Source: Streptomyces sp. NBC_00690
Lineage (GTDB): Bacteria; Actinomycetota; Actinomycetes; Streptomycetales; Streptomycetaceae
Assembly: GCF_036226685.1 (NCBI RefSeq)
Contig: NZ_CP109009.1
Location: forward strand, 1,798,001 to 1,862,000
Direction of reading: 5' to 3'
DNA length: 64,000 nt
Positions within the stretch are counted from its first letter, which is position 1. Each line of letters opens with the position of its first letter. Made by a program: the position numbers and the translations under genes. Positions 11,341 through 20,560 of the stretch are shown here, in pieces. Under the pieces are notes generated by a model that was not told where the DNA came from, did not search any database, and saw only the letters and a program-made list of their open reading frames with translations.

Positions 11341-12260
11341 CAGCCCCGGTTGGCGTAGCGCTCGGCCTCGGGCAGGGTGTCGCAGTTGATGCCGACCATG
11401 GCCTCGCCGAGGTTCCGGGAGGCATCCGCGATGATCTTGGGGTCGTCGTAGAACGTGGTCGCCTTGACGATCGCGGCGGCGCGCTTGGCCGGGTCGCCCG
11501 ACTTGAAGATGCCCGAGCCGACGAAGACGCCCTCGGCACCGAGCTGACGCATCAGGGCGGCGTCCGCGGGGGTGGCCACACCGCCGGCGGAGAAGAGGAC
11601 CACCGGGAGCTTGCCCAGCTCGGCGACCTCCTTGACCAGCTCGTAGGGGGCGCGCAGATCCTTGGCAGCGGCGTACAGCTCGTTGTTGTCGAAGCCGCGG
11701 AGCCTGGCGATCTCGTTCTTGATCTGGCGCAGGTGGCGAACGGCCTCGACGACGTTGCCGGTGCCCGCCTCGCCCTTGGAGCGGATCATGGCGGCGCCCT
11801 CGGCGATGCGGCGCAGCGCCTCACCGAGGTTGGTGGCACCACAGACGAACGGCGTGGTGAACGCCCACTTGTCGGAGTGGTTGACCTCGTCGGCCGGGGT
11901 GAGGACCTCGGACTCGTCGATGTAGTCGACACCGAGCGACTGGAGGACCTGGGCCTCAACGAAGTGCCCGATGCGGGACTTGGCCATCACCGGGATGGAG
12001 ACGGCCTCGATGATCTCTTCGATCATGTTGGGGTCCGACATCCGCGCGACTCCGCCGTCCTTGCGGATGTCGGCGGGGACCCGCTCCAGGGCCATGACGG
12101 CCACGGCGCCCGCGTCCTCGGCGATCTTCGCCTGTTCGGCGTTGACCACGTCCATGATGACGCCGCCCTTGAGCTGCTCGGCCATGCCGCGCTTGACGCG
12201 TGCGGTGCCCGTCGCCGGGGAGTCGGCGGACTGAGAAGTGGTGGAGAGCGTGCTGGACAC
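11337..12260 (-). CDS. pdxS: Pyridoxal 5'-phosphate synthase lyase subunit PdxS
   Basis: A 307-residue TIM-barrel synthase that forms PLP from ribose 5-phosphate, glyceraldehyde 3-phosphate and ammonia from PdxT. Conserved segments include [19 protein letters not shown] (substrate lysine region), [15 protein letters not shown] and [21 protein letters not shown] at 12260 is preceded by GAGG at a 9-base spacing. With pdxT it forms a two-gene operon for vitamin B6. Confidence 0.97.
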   Translation of the reverse strand: MSSTLSTTSQSADSPATGTARVKRGMAEQLKGGVIMDVVNAEQAKIAEDAGAVAVMALERVPADIRKDGGVARMSDPNMIEEIIEAVSIPVMAKSRIGHFVEAQVLQSLGVDYIDESEVLTPADEVNHSDKWAFTTPFVCGATNLGEALRRIAEGAAMIRSKGEAGTGNVVEAVRHLRQIKNEIARLRGFDNNELYAAAKDLRAPYELVKEVAELGKLPVVLFSAGGVATPADAALMRQLGAEGVFVGSGIFKSGDPAKRAAAIVKATTFYDDPKIIADASRNLGEAMVGINCDTLPEAERYANRGW

Positions 12261-12639
12261 GGAAGGGACCTCACTCGAAGACGATGGTGATGACCGCCTC
12301 TGACGGCCGCTTGCGAGCGGCGCCGCGGTGCGTCATTGATGGAACCGCCACGGATCAGTCCACTGCAAGGGCCAATGAACAGCCGGTGGATCGTTTTTGC
12401 AGGTGGTGGGAGTGCCCGCCGGTACCTGCGTGGCCTCCCCAGGCGCCCGACGCATGGCCGCTGACCTGCCCGGACGGGGTCCTCGGCGACATGATCACCG
12501 AGGAGGGTCCACCGTGTGGACAGGGGCACCTGGCGAAACGATTCACCACCGCGTCGGCGAGGCTGTGCCGACCGACAGGGCGGCGACTTCGTCCCCAGCC
12601 CCGGGAAGTCGGCCCCGAGCGCCTCGGCACGCCCCCGGT
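12261..12639. promoter_or_regulatory. Upstream region of pdxS; no gene seen
   Basis: About 380 bases without a supportable gene. On the minus strand AGTGGACTGA (12364-12355) resembles the corynebacterial PdxR motif AAAGTGGWCTA, about 100 bases before pdxS. No MocR-type regulator gene is adjacent, so a regulatory role is speculative. Confidence 0.35.
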
Positions 12640-13185
12640 TCAGCTGCCCGGACGGTCGGCGAGGGCGGTCGGCGGTTCGTCGTCCATCTCGAAGGCCAGC
12701 GGGAACGGCGCATGCCCGGCCAAGCGGAACCAGCGCACCTTGCGATGGCGGCGCAGTGCCCGTGCCGCGCGCACCGCATCGTTGTGGAACCGCCGTGCCA
12801 TCGGGACGCGGCGTACGGCCTGGGCCAGCTCCGAGGTGGCGTCCTCACCACCGGGGACCTCGCGCACCGCTTCGACCTGCGCCGGCTCCTCGAAGACCGC
12901 CCGCAGGGCGGCACTCAGCTCGCTCTCGGCGACCTCGCGCTGCTCCTCGTCCGCTTGCCTGGCCGTGCGTGCGGCCTCGTACAGCACGATGGACGCGGCC
13001 GGGTCGAGCACGCCGGCCGTGGCCAACTCCTGCGTCACCGAGGCCCGGCGCAGCAGCTGCGCGTCCAGGGCGGCGCGCGCCTTGTCGATCCGGGTGTGCA
13101 GCCGGTCGAGCCGCCCTGCGGTCCAGCTCAGATAGAGGCCGATGGCAAGCAGGGCGACGAAGATCCAGATGAGCGTTGCGGTCAC
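12640..13185 (-). CDS. LemA-like single-pass membrane protein
   Basis: A 181-residue protein with an N-terminal helix (TLIWIFVALLAIGLYLSWTAG), then a helical cytoplasmic domain. The layout matches LemA: RIDKARAALDAQLLRRASVTQEL resembles the LemA helix preceding RRADLIPNL, and the last helix (RRFHNDAVRAARALRRHRKVRW) precedes a Phe/Pro-rich end. In M. tuberculosis the gene at this place (Rv2609c) is annotated as a NUDIX hydrolase; no NUDIX box is visible here. Function unknown. It follows pimA after 118 bases. Confidence 0.75.
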   Translation of the reverse strand: MTATLIWIFVALLAIGLYLSWTAGRLDRLHTRIDKARAALDAQLLRRASVTQELATAGVLDPAASIVLYEAARTARQADEEQREVAESELSAALRAVFEEPAQVEAVREVPGGEDATSELAQAVRRVPMARRFHNDAVRAARALRRHRKVRWFRLAGHAPFPLAFEMDDEPPTALADRPGS

Positions 13186-13303
13186 GGGGCGTAAGGCTAC
13201 CGGGGTGCCGGAGCAGCACCGCGGGAGCTCGGCCGCGGCACGGCCCGGTCAGGGCCGTCGAACGCGAGCGGCCGGGAGCGGCTCGCCGTGGACGGCCGCC
13301 GGA

Positions 13304-14464
13304 TCAGTTCCTGGCGAGACCGAAGCGGGAGCGCAGTCCGGGGCGTTCGTCTGCGGCCACCGCGGCGGCGCCCTCGGTCACCGTCTCGTAGACCGAGAGG
13401 ATGTCCGCTCCGACGGTGGACCAGTCGAAGCGGCGTACGTGCGCGCTGCCCCGCTCGGACAGTTCCTGCCGTCGGACCGGGTCGCCCAGGAGACGCACGG
13501 CCGCAGCGGCGAGGGCGTCGGCGTCCTCGTTGGCGAAGAGTTGGCCCGCGGCCCCCTGGTCCAGGACCTGGGCGAACGCGTCCAAATCGCTGGCGAGGAC
13601 GGGAGCTCCCGCCGACATCGCCTCCACCAGGATGATGCCGAAGCTCTCCCCACCGGTGTTGGGGGCGACGTAGACGTCGACGCTGCGCAGCAGTCGGGCC
13701 TTGTCCTTGTCGCTGACCATGCCGAGGAACTCGACGCGGGAGCGCATCTCCCGGGGCAGTTGGGCCACCGCCTCCTCCTCGTCCCCACGTCCGGCAACCA
13801 GGAGTCTGGTCTCCGGACGCTCGGCGAGGATCGCGGGCAGGGCCTTCATCAGTACCGGCAGCCCCTTGCGGGGTTCGTCGATACGGCCGATGAATCCGAT
13901 CGTGCCGCCCTGCCACTCGGGCTTGGGTTCGGCCTTCTCGAAGAAACCGACGTCGACGCCGTTCGGAATGACGACGGCGTCACCGCCGAGGTGCTCGACG
14001 AGGGTGCGGCGGGCGTACTCGCTGACCGCGATCCGGGCGCTGATCTTCTCCAACGCGGGCTGGAGGATGGGATAGGCGGCGATCATGGCCCGGGAGCGCG
14101 GGTTCGAGGTGTGGAAGGTGGCGACGATCGGTCCCTGCGCCGCCCAGCAGGTCAGCAGACCGAGCGACGGCGACGTGGGCTCATGGATGTGGATCACGTC
14201 GAAGGTGCCGTCGTGGAGCCATCGACGTACGCGGGCGGCCGAGAGGAAGCCGAAGTTCAACCGGGCCACGGACCCGTTGTACGGGACGGGCACGGCGCGG
14301 CCCGCCGACACCACGAAGGGTGGCAGCGGGGTGTCGTCGTCGGCGGGGGCCAGTACGGAGACCTCGTGGCCCAGCCTGATCAGATGGTCGGCCAGGTCCC
14401 TGATGTGGAACTGCACCCCTCCGGGGACGTCCCAGGAGTAGGGGCAGACGATGCCGATCTTCAT
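13304..14464 (-). CDS. pimA: Phosphatidyl-myo-inositol mannosyltransferase PimA
   Basis: A 386-residue GT-B, GT4-family glycosyltransferase that transfers the first mannose from GDP-mannose to phosphatidylinositol on the inner membrane face. It has KIGIVCPYSWDVPGGVQFH, the VIPNGVDVGFF segment and the EX7E motif in ESFGIILVEAMSAGAPV. The start is MKIGIVC at 14464, overlapping the acyltransferase stop by 4 bases (ATGA); the 15 residues in frame upstream are not family-like. It belongs to the pgsA-acyltransferase-pimA run. Confidence 0.93.
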   Translation of the reverse strand: MKIGIVCPYSWDVPGGVQFHIRDLADHLIRLGHEVSVLAPADDDTPLPPFVVSAGRAVPVPYNGSVARLNFGFLSAARVRRWLHDGTFDVIHIHEPTSPSLGLLTCWAAQGPIVATFHTSNPRSRAMIAAYPILQPALEKISARIAVSEYARRTLVEHLGGDAVVIPNGVDVGFFEKAEPKPEWQGGTIGFIGRIDEPRKGLPVLMKALPAILAERPETRLLVAGRGDEEEAVAQLPREMRSRVEFLGMVSDKDKARLLRSVDVYVAPNTGGESFGIILVEAMSAGAPVLASDLDAFAQVLDQGAAGQLFANEDADALAAAAVRLLGDPVRRQELSERGSAHVRRFDWSTVGADILSVYETVTEGAAAVAADERPGLRSRFGLARN

Positions 14465-15378
14465 GAAGTGGCCCCTCGGGGGTGGCGGGGGTCGAGATCC
14501 GAGAGCCACAGCCGCTGGAGCATGTGCCAGTCCTCCGGGTGCTCGGCGATCCCCGTGGCGTAGGCGTCGGCCAGGAGTTGTGTCATGGAGGACGTCTTTT
14601 CGGCGCGGGTACCTGTCTGCGGCACGTCCACGGGCGGATGGACCCTGCCGTACATCTTCGGCGAGGGTCCGTACCAGAGGGTGACGGGCAGGAGCAGGGC
14701 GCCGGTCTGTTGGGCCAGCATGGCCGGTCCGGCGGGCATCCGCGCCGTCTCACCGAAGTACTTCACCTCGACGCCGGAGGCCGACAGATCGCGGTCGGCG
14801 ACCAGACAGACCAGTCCACCGGCGCGCAGCCGCCGCGCCAGGGTTCCGAACGCGGCGCCCCCGGAGTGCGGCAGCACCTCCATGCCGAGGCTTTCGCGAT
14901 AGGCCACGAACCGGTCGTACAACGACTCGGGTTTGAGTCGTTCGGCGACCGTGGTGAAGGGGATGTCCAGGGTGCGCGTCAGCCAGGCGCCGGCGAGGTC
15001 CCAGTTGGCCAGGTGCGGCAGCGCCAGGATCACCCCCCGCCCGGCGGCCATGCCCTCGGTCACCTGGTGGAAGTCGTTGATCTGCACGCTGTCGCGGACC
15101 CGCTCCGCGCTCCAGGTCGGCAGCCGGAAGGATTCCATCCAGTACCGCATGTAGGAGCGCATTCCGGCGCGGGAGAGTTCGGCGAGGCGGGTGGGGTCCG
15201 CGTCGGGCACCACCCGGGCGAGATTGGCCTCCAGCCTGCGCACTCCCTGGCCCCGCCGCTTCCACGCCGTGTCGGCGATCGTCCGGCCCAGCGCTTCGGC
15301 GGCCGGTTCGGGCAGCTTCTTGACCGCGGACCAGCCCAGCCCGTACAGCCCGTCGGCGACCCGGTCGCGGGTACTCAC
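14461..15378 (-). CDS. Phosphatidylinositol mannoside acyltransferase (LpxL/HtrB-like)
   Basis: A 305-residue lysophospholipid-type acyltransferase. The HX4D catalytic motif is LPHLANWDLAG, and the FGTLARRLRAGGLVCLVADRDLS segment is typical of the lipid A/PIM acyltransferase fold. The GTG start at 15378 (STRDRVADGLYGLGW) overlaps the upstream stop by 4 bases (GTGA). By synteny it corresponds to Rv2611c, which acylates the mannose of PIM. Confidence 0.92.
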   Translation of the reverse strand: MSTRDRVADGLYGLGWSAVKKLPEPAAEALGRTIADTAWKRRGQGVRRLEANLARVVPDADPTRLAELSRAGMRSYMRYWMESFRLPTWSAERVRDSVQINDFHQVTEGMAAGRGVILALPHLANWDLAGAWLTRTLDIPFTTVAERLKPESLYDRFVAYRESLGMEVLPHSGGAAFGTLARRLRAGGLVCLVADRDLSASGVEVKYFGETARMPAGPAMLAQQTGALLLPVTLWYGPSPKMYGRVHPPVDVPQTGTRAEKTSSMTQLLADAYATGIAEHPEDWHMLQRLWLSDLDPRHPRGATS

Positions 15379-16046
15379 GTGGCCTCGGCCTCGCTCCCCT
15401 GCGCCTGCTGGGTCGCCGCATCGGCCTCGGCGGACTCCCGGCGCACGGTGACGACCCGCTGCCCCAGGGTGACCGCACTGCCGACGGCGACGATCCACAG
15501 GGCGATCGGCAGCAGCACGTCGATGCCAGGGACCCCGAAGGCGTGCAGTCCGGCCAGACCGGCCGCGACCAGCGAGATCACGAGCCGTTCGGCCCGCTCG
15601 ATCAGGCCGTTGACCGCGACGGGAAGGCCGATGGCCTCGCCGCGCGCCTTGGTGTACGAGACGACCTGACCGCTCGCGAGGCAGAAGATGGACACCGCGC
15701 ACAGGACGTTGTTGTCGCCCTGCCCCGCGTACCAGAGGGCGAACCCGCCGAAGATCGCCCCGTCGGCGACCCGGTCGAGGGTCGAGTCGAGGAACGCGCC
15801 CCAGCGGCTGGAGATGCCGGCCTGGCGGGCCATGTTCCCGTCGATGAGGTCGGAGAAGACGAAGAGCGTGATGACGATCGTGCCCCAGAAGAACTCTCCC
15901 CTGGGGAAGAAGACCAGCGCACCCGCCATCACTCCGGCCGTGCCAATCAGAGTGACCGCGTCGGGGCTCACTCCGCGACGGAGCAGAAATGCGGCGAACG
16001 GCGTGAGGACACGCGTGAAGAATGCACGCGCGTACTTGTTCAGCAT
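15375..16046 (-). CDS. pgsA: CDP-alcohol phosphatidyltransferase (phosphatidylinositol phosphate synthase)
   Basis: A 223-residue integral membrane enzyme with the CDP-alcohol motif DX2DGX2ARX8GX3DX3D, seen as DLIDGNMARQ...RWGAFLDSTLD. In actinobacteria the pgsA copy beside pimA makes phosphatidylinositol phosphate from CDP-diacylglycerol and inositol phosphate, feeding PimA. ATG at 16046 (MLNKYARAFF) is preceded by GGAAGG. The C-terminus is a charged Glu/Ala/Gln tail. Confidence 0.92.
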   Translation of the reverse strand: MLNKYARAFFTRVLTPFAAFLLRRGVSPDAVTLIGTAGVMAGALVFFPRGEFFWGTIVITLFVFSDLIDGNMARQAGISSRWGAFLDSTLDRVADGAIFGGFALWYAGQGDNNVLCAVSIFCLASGQVVSYTKARGEAIGLPVAVNGLIERAERLVISLVAAGLAGLHAFGVPGIDVLLPIALWIVAVGSAVTLGQRVVTVRRESAEADAATQQAQGSEAEAT

Positions 16047-16435
16047 GGCCTTCCCGGGGTTGGGGTGAGCCGTGTGACCCCTTGGCCACCGGCTGGCCCA
16101 TCGTAGCCAGGACCGGCGCGGTCCACCGCCGGGACCCGACGCGGGTGCCGCTCGACGCGTATCCGCCGCTCCCCCTGCGTACGACGTATGGACGTGCCGT
16201 GGGCGGAGTGGAAAGCTCGAAGGACGACTGCGGGCGCCATCGGAGCTGCCCGTCGGACGCCGACGCCTCGGCCCTTCGCCGGGCGGGGTCCGGCGGCCCG
16301 CCCCGCCTTCCCCCGGCGTCCGCGGCCCTGCTTGGTCAGCGTTTCCATGGCGTTTCTCGCTTTTCTTGGCTTTTCTCACCGTGTTTCAGCGTTCCTCACC
16401 GTGCAATCGACACGATCGACCGGGAGGCACCATCC
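16047..16435. other. Divergent intergenic region between pgsA and the EF-G2 gene
   Basis: About 390 bases with no convincing gene. It must hold promoters for both directions, but no strong consensus was found. A pyrimidine-rich stretch near 16345-16400 contains the direct repeat CTCACCGT (twice), and the EF-G2 ribosome site GGGAGG is at 16422-16427. Confidence 0.5.
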
Positions 16436-18643
16436 ATGGGCGACAAGGCGCACACCCACCCCGGAGCCGCCGGCAGGGCGACGACGGCCGACCGGCCCTC
16501 TTCCGTACGGAACGTGGTGCTGGTCGGCCACAGCGGCTCCGGAAAGACCACCCTCACCGAGGCCCTGGCGCTCACCGCGGGCGCCTTGAACCGGGCCGGA
16601 CGGGTCGAGGACGGGGCCACCGTCTCCGACTACGACGAGATCGAGCACCGCCAGCAGCGTTCCGTGCAGCTCTCACTCGTCCCCGTCGAGTGGGAGGGGT
16701 ACAAGATCAATCTTCTGGACACCCCGGGATACGCCGATTTCGTCGGAGAGCTCAGGGCGGGGCTCCGAGCTGCGGATGCGGCCCTCTTCGTCGTCTCGGC
16801 CGGGCAGGCTCCCGAAGCGGTCGCCGGCGCGACCCGCGCCGTATGGGAGGAGTGCGCGGCCGTCGGCATGCCGCGTGCGATCGTCGTCACCCATCTGGAG
16901 ACCGCGCGCACCGGCTTCGACGAGCTGACGGAAGTCTGCGCCTCGATCTTCGGCGGCGACGACCCCGACGCCGTCCTCCCCCTCTACCTGCCCCAGTACG
17001 GATCGCCGGGGCCCGACGGCCATGTCCCGGTGACAGGGTTGGTGGGGCTCCTGACTCAAGGGATCTTCGACTACTCCTCGGGCGAACGCCGGGCGCTCGC
17101 TCCCGATCCCGAGCAGTCGGCCCTGATCGAACGGGCCCGCAACCGGCTGATCGAAGGGATCATCGCCGAGAGCGAGGACGAGTCCTTGATGGACCGCTAC
17201 CTCGGCGGCGAGACCATCGACCTGGCCAGTCTCATCGGCGATCTGGAAACGGCCGTCGCCCGGGGCACCTTCCACCCGGTGCTCGCCGCCGCGCCCGCGG
17301 CGCACGGCGCCAAGCAGGGGCTGGGCACCGTGGAACTCCTGGAGTTGATCACCCGTGGATTCCCCACCCCCCTGGAGCCCGCGCCGCCCGTCGTCACCAG
17401 TCCGCAGGGGGCCAAGCGGCCCCCGATCCGCTGCGACCCCGACGGTCCGCTGGTCGCCGAAGTGGTCAAGACCGCCTCGGACCCCTATGTCGGACGCATC
17501 TCCCTCGTCCGCGTGTTCTCCGGGACCCTGCGGGCCGACCAGACCGTCCACGTGTCGGGCCACGGTCTGGCGGACCGCGGCCACGAGGACCATGACGTGG
17601 TGGAACGGGTCGGTGCGCTCACCGCTCCCTTCGGTCGCCATCAGCGTCCGATCGGGCAGGTCTTCGCCGGCGACCTGGCCTGTGTCGCCAAACTGGCGCG
17701 CGCCGAGACCGGGGACACCCTCTCCACCAAGGACGACCCGCTGCTGATGGAGCCCTGGCCGATGCCGGACCCCCTGCTGCCGTTGGCCATCTCGGCACAC
17801 AGCAAGGCGGACGAGGACCGGCTCTCCAGCGGGCTGGCCCGGCTGGTCGCCGAAGACCCCACCATGCGCCTCGAACAGAACCGGGCCACCCGCCAGGTCG
17901 TTCTGTGGTGTCTGGGCGAGGCCCATGCGGACGTCGCCCTAGAGCGGCTGCGCAAGCGGTACGGCGTCAAGGTGGACGTCGTACCCCACCGGGTGTCCCT
18001 CCGGGAGACGTTCGGCGCCCGATCGACGGGCCGGGGCCGCCATGTGAAGCAGTCCGGTGGGCACGGCCAGTACGCGATCTGTGCGATCGAGGTGGAACCG
18101 CTGCCGACGGGTTCGGGGATCGAGTTCGTCGACAAGGTCGTCGGCGGCGCCGTGCCCCGCCAGTTCGTCCCCTCCGTCGAGAAGGGCATACGCGCCCAGG
18201 CGGCCCGGGGCGTGGTCGCCGGGCATCCGCTCGTCGATGTCCGGATCACCCTCATCGACGGCAAGGCCCACTCGGTCGACTCCTCAGACGCCGCGTTCCA
18301 GACGGCGGGTGCCCTGGCTCTGCGGGAGGCCGCGGCCGACAGCCCCATCCGCTTGCTGGAGCCGGTGGCCGAAGTCCGCATACTGGTTTCGGACGAATAC
18401 GTCGGCCCGGTGATGAGCGACCTGTCCGGTCGGCGCGGCCGGGTCGTGGGAACGGAACAGTCATCGGGCGCACGCACATGGGTCCGGGCCGAGGTCCCCG
18501 AGATCGAGATCGACCGGTACGCGGTCGATCTGCGCTCCCTCTCCCATGGGACCGGCCAGTTCAGCCGCTGCTACTCCCGCCATGAGCCGATGCCGCAGCA
18601 CATCGCCGACCGGATCGGGGAACGTCACGGCGATCGCGCATAA
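16436..18643 (+). CDS. Elongation factor G-like protein EF-G2
   Basis: A 735-residue translational GTPase paralogue. The P-loop is GHSGSGKT (31-38) and switch II is DTPGYADF (95-102). The NKxD guanine-specificity motif is replaced by THLE near residue 152. Domains II to V follow, ending in the EF-G C-terminal fold (LSHGTGQFSRCYSRHEPMP). The true fusA lies in the str operon elsewhere. Mycobacterial EF-G2 is reported to bind nucleotide without supporting normal elongation, so a specialised role is likely. ATG at 16436 has GGGAGG 8 bases upstream; the frame upstream is non-coding. Confidence 0.93.
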   Translation: MGDKAHTHPGAAGRATTADRPSSVRNVVLVGHSGSGKTTLTEALALTAGALNRAGRVEDGATVSDYDEIEHRQQRSVQLSLVPVEWEGYKINLLDTPGYADFVGELRAGLRAADAALFVVSAGQAPEAVAGATRAVWEECAAVGMPRAIVVTHLETARTGFDELTEVCASIFGGDDPDAVLPLYLPQYGSPGPDGHVPVTGLVGLLTQGIFDYSSGERRALAPDPEQSALIERARNRLIEGIIAESEDESLMDRYLGGETIDLASLIGDLETAVARGTFHPVLAAAPAAHGAKQGLGTVELLELITRGFPTPLEPAPPVVTSPQGAKRPPIRCDPDGPLVAEVVKTASDPYVGRISLVRVFSGTLRADQTVHVSGHGLADRGHEDHDVVERVGALTAPFGRHQRPIGQVFAGDLACVAKLARAETGDTLSTKDDPLLMEPWPMPDPLLPLAISAHSKADEDRLSSGLARLVAEDPTMRLEQNRATRQVVLWCLGEAHADVALERLRKRYGVKVDVVPHRVSLRETFGARSTGRGRHVKQSGGHGQYAICAIEVEPLPTGSGIEFVDKVVGGAVPRQFVPSVEKGIRAQAARGVVAGHPLVDVRITLIDGKAHSVDSSDAAFQTAGALALREAAADSPIRLLEPVAEVRILVSDEYVGPVMSDLSGRRGRVVGTEQSSGARTWVRAEVPEIEIDRYAVDLRSLSHGTGQFSRCYSRHEPMPQHIADRIGERHGDRA

Positions 18644-18835
18644 CTCCTGTGCACGGGGCCGGTATCGGGATGCTGTCCGCCGACGTGCGACACCGGACGG
18701 CATTTCTTTGTCCCGTGACGAATCAGTCGCGCCCCGGATACGCTGAGGTGCCCAGCTCAGCATGTGTGCAGGGCGCGTTGGCCGGGAAAAGGCCGCAGAG
18801 CAGCAGCCGAGCGGCGTTGGGGGCGATAAGTCACG

Positions 18836-20485
18836 ATGGACGGTTTCGATTTCAGTCCCGGAGCACAGGTCCCGATCATGGGCTCCGCAGGACAGACCGC
18901 GGCGACGCACGCGCTGGCCTCCGCGGCGTACCGGGACAGCCCGGCGGCGGACATCCTCAAGGCCAACAACGACTGGCACAAGTCGGCCGTCAGCGCGGGC
19001 AAGTTCTCGCTCTTCGAACCGAATTTCGGCGAGGCGTTCTCCCGTGCTCTGCAACTGCGGATGCTGGGCGGCGGGCGGGGTGCGCTGATCCAGTCGTTCG
19101 GGATGGAGCCGCAGACGGTCGTCGAGCACGCACTGGCGGCCAGCCGCATCCGCAAGGAGCGCGACACCAAGCTGACCGTGATCACCGCGGTCTGCGGACT
19201 CCTCTTCCTGCCGGGCCTGCTGCTGTGGATGGGCGTCTTCCAACTCCGCCGCACGATCGCGGGCGCACAGAACAAGCGCGCCGGCACCCTGGGCACGATC
19301 TTGCTGTTCGCGATCGGCGCACTGGCACTGCTCTTTCTGATCCGGCTGCCGTTCGGCGGTTTCTGGGCCTACTACCTGCGCGGAATGATCGTCGCCCCGG
19401 TCATCGGGTGGTTCCTCGCCCTGCGGATCTGCGAAGCGACGGCCAAGGACCTGCGGGCCCGCTGGGACGGTCTGCTCTCGGGCGGTGGCGTGGCGGCCAA
19501 GGTGCCCGACGCGGTCCCCGGCAACCCCGGTGACAAGGCGCGCGAGGAACTGCGCCAGGGCTTGCACAAGCTCACCGCCGAGCAGCACGCCAACTCCGTC
19601 TTCTACGCGGGGCCCAAGGGCATACTGGGCATGGGCACCCGCTGGGGCAGCTGGCAACTGGCCGAAGAGCTGGTGTCCAAGGACCCCACCAAGGAGATCA
19701 ACCAGTTCCGCAGCTGGGACGTCATCAGGGCGATGCACGACAAGCTGAAGCTGCTGGAGCGCGGCCCGCTGAACTCGGGCGGCTTCCCCACCCCTTCGGT
19801 CAAGCACTGGGTCGTCTCCCCCGTCGGGGAGAACGCCGGATCGGTCTCCCGCCCGGACGGTCAGGACGTGGAAGCGTTCCAGATCAAGGGCCACGAGATG
19901 CAGCGGATCTGTAACCACCAGCAGTTCGGCAGTGGAAACCGCCACTACCTGGGCGTCCAGTTCACCCTCTGGGACGGCCAGTTGATCATCACCATGATGA
20001 TCAATGTCACGGTTCTCCACGAGACGCTGCGCATCGAGGTCACCGGCCATGCGCTGGGACCGGTGAACGGCCTGTTCACCACCAAGTCCTCACCGAAGAC
20101 CGTGACCACCAGCAAGGCGATCCGCTTCTGGGAGACCAAGAGCCGGACCCTGCCGCTGGTGGACGCCCCCGAGGTGGTGCGCCTCGCGGTGCGCGCACCG
20201 CTGACCTGGTACCCCCCGCTGCTCGACTTCCTCGGCGGGAAGCTGAGCCTCCCGGAGCCGTTCGGGCTGCGCCACGCCTGGGCCGAGCAGCCCTGGCGAC
20301 ACCGCTTCATGGCGGACGACGCCCTGCGGGCGGCAACCCCCGTCCTGCGCGTGGCACATGCCGCGGCGCTGAAGGTCCTCAACGAGAACGGGGTGGACAC
20401 CGACCGCTTCAACAGCCGGTCGATGGCCGTCAGCGGCGCGGTCCAGGACCTCGCCCCCAAGAAGGCGGATCTGTACGACGCCTGA
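18836..20485 (+). CDS. Hypothetical integral membrane protein
   Basis: A 549-residue protein of unknown function, probably conserved in Streptomyces. A soluble N-terminus of about 110 residues is followed by two hydrophobic clusters (LTVITAVCGLLFLPGLLLWMGVF and TILLFAIGALALLFLIRL, then YLRGMIVAPVIGWFLAL), then a roughly 350-residue soluble region rich in Trp and Lys without a recognised motif. It stands alone between EF-G2 and the convergent HIT gene. No function is assigned. Confidence 0.8.
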   Translation: MDGFDFSPGAQVPIMGSAGQTAATHALASAAYRDSPAADILKANNDWHKSAVSAGKFSLFEPNFGEAFSRALQLRMLGGGRGALIQSFGMEPQTVVEHALAASRIRKERDTKLTVITAVCGLLFLPGLLLWMGVFQLRRTIAGAQNKRAGTLGTILLFAIGALALLFLIRLPFGGFWAYYLRGMIVAPVIGWFLALRICEATAKDLRARWDGLLSGGGVAAKVPDAVPGNPGDKAREELRQGLHKLTAEQHANSVFYAGPKGILGMGTRWGSWQLAEELVSKDPTKEINQFRSWDVIRAMHDKLKLLERGPLNSGGFPTPSVKHWVVSPVGENAGSVSRPDGQDVEAFQIKGHEMQRICNHQQFGSGNRHYLGVQFTLWDGQLIITMMINVTVLHETLRIEVTGHALGPVNGLFTTKSSPKTVTTSKAIRFWETKSRTLPLVDAPEVVRLAVRAPLTWYPPLLDFLGGKLSLPEPFGLRHAWAEQPWRHRFMADDALRAATPVLRVAHAAALKVLNENGVDTDRFNSRSMAVSGAVQDLAPKKADLYDA

Positions 20486-20506
20486 GCGGGCGATCACGAC
20501 GGACGA

Positions 20507-20544
20507 CGAAACCCCCGTACCCAGGGCCGGGTACGGGGGTTTCG
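20507..20544. terminator. Bidirectional terminator
   Basis: A 16-bp perfect stem (20507-20522 with 20529-20544) with an AGGGCC loop lies between the convergent membrane-protein and HIT genes; both arms end in AAA/TTT. Confidence 0.9.
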
Positions 20545-20560
20545 CTTGCGTGCGTGCCCT

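Noticed and set aside
12355..12630. A 91-residue minus-strand frame before pdxS
   Set aside because: It has no ribosome site, no recognisable homology and a composition typical of a chance high-GC frame.
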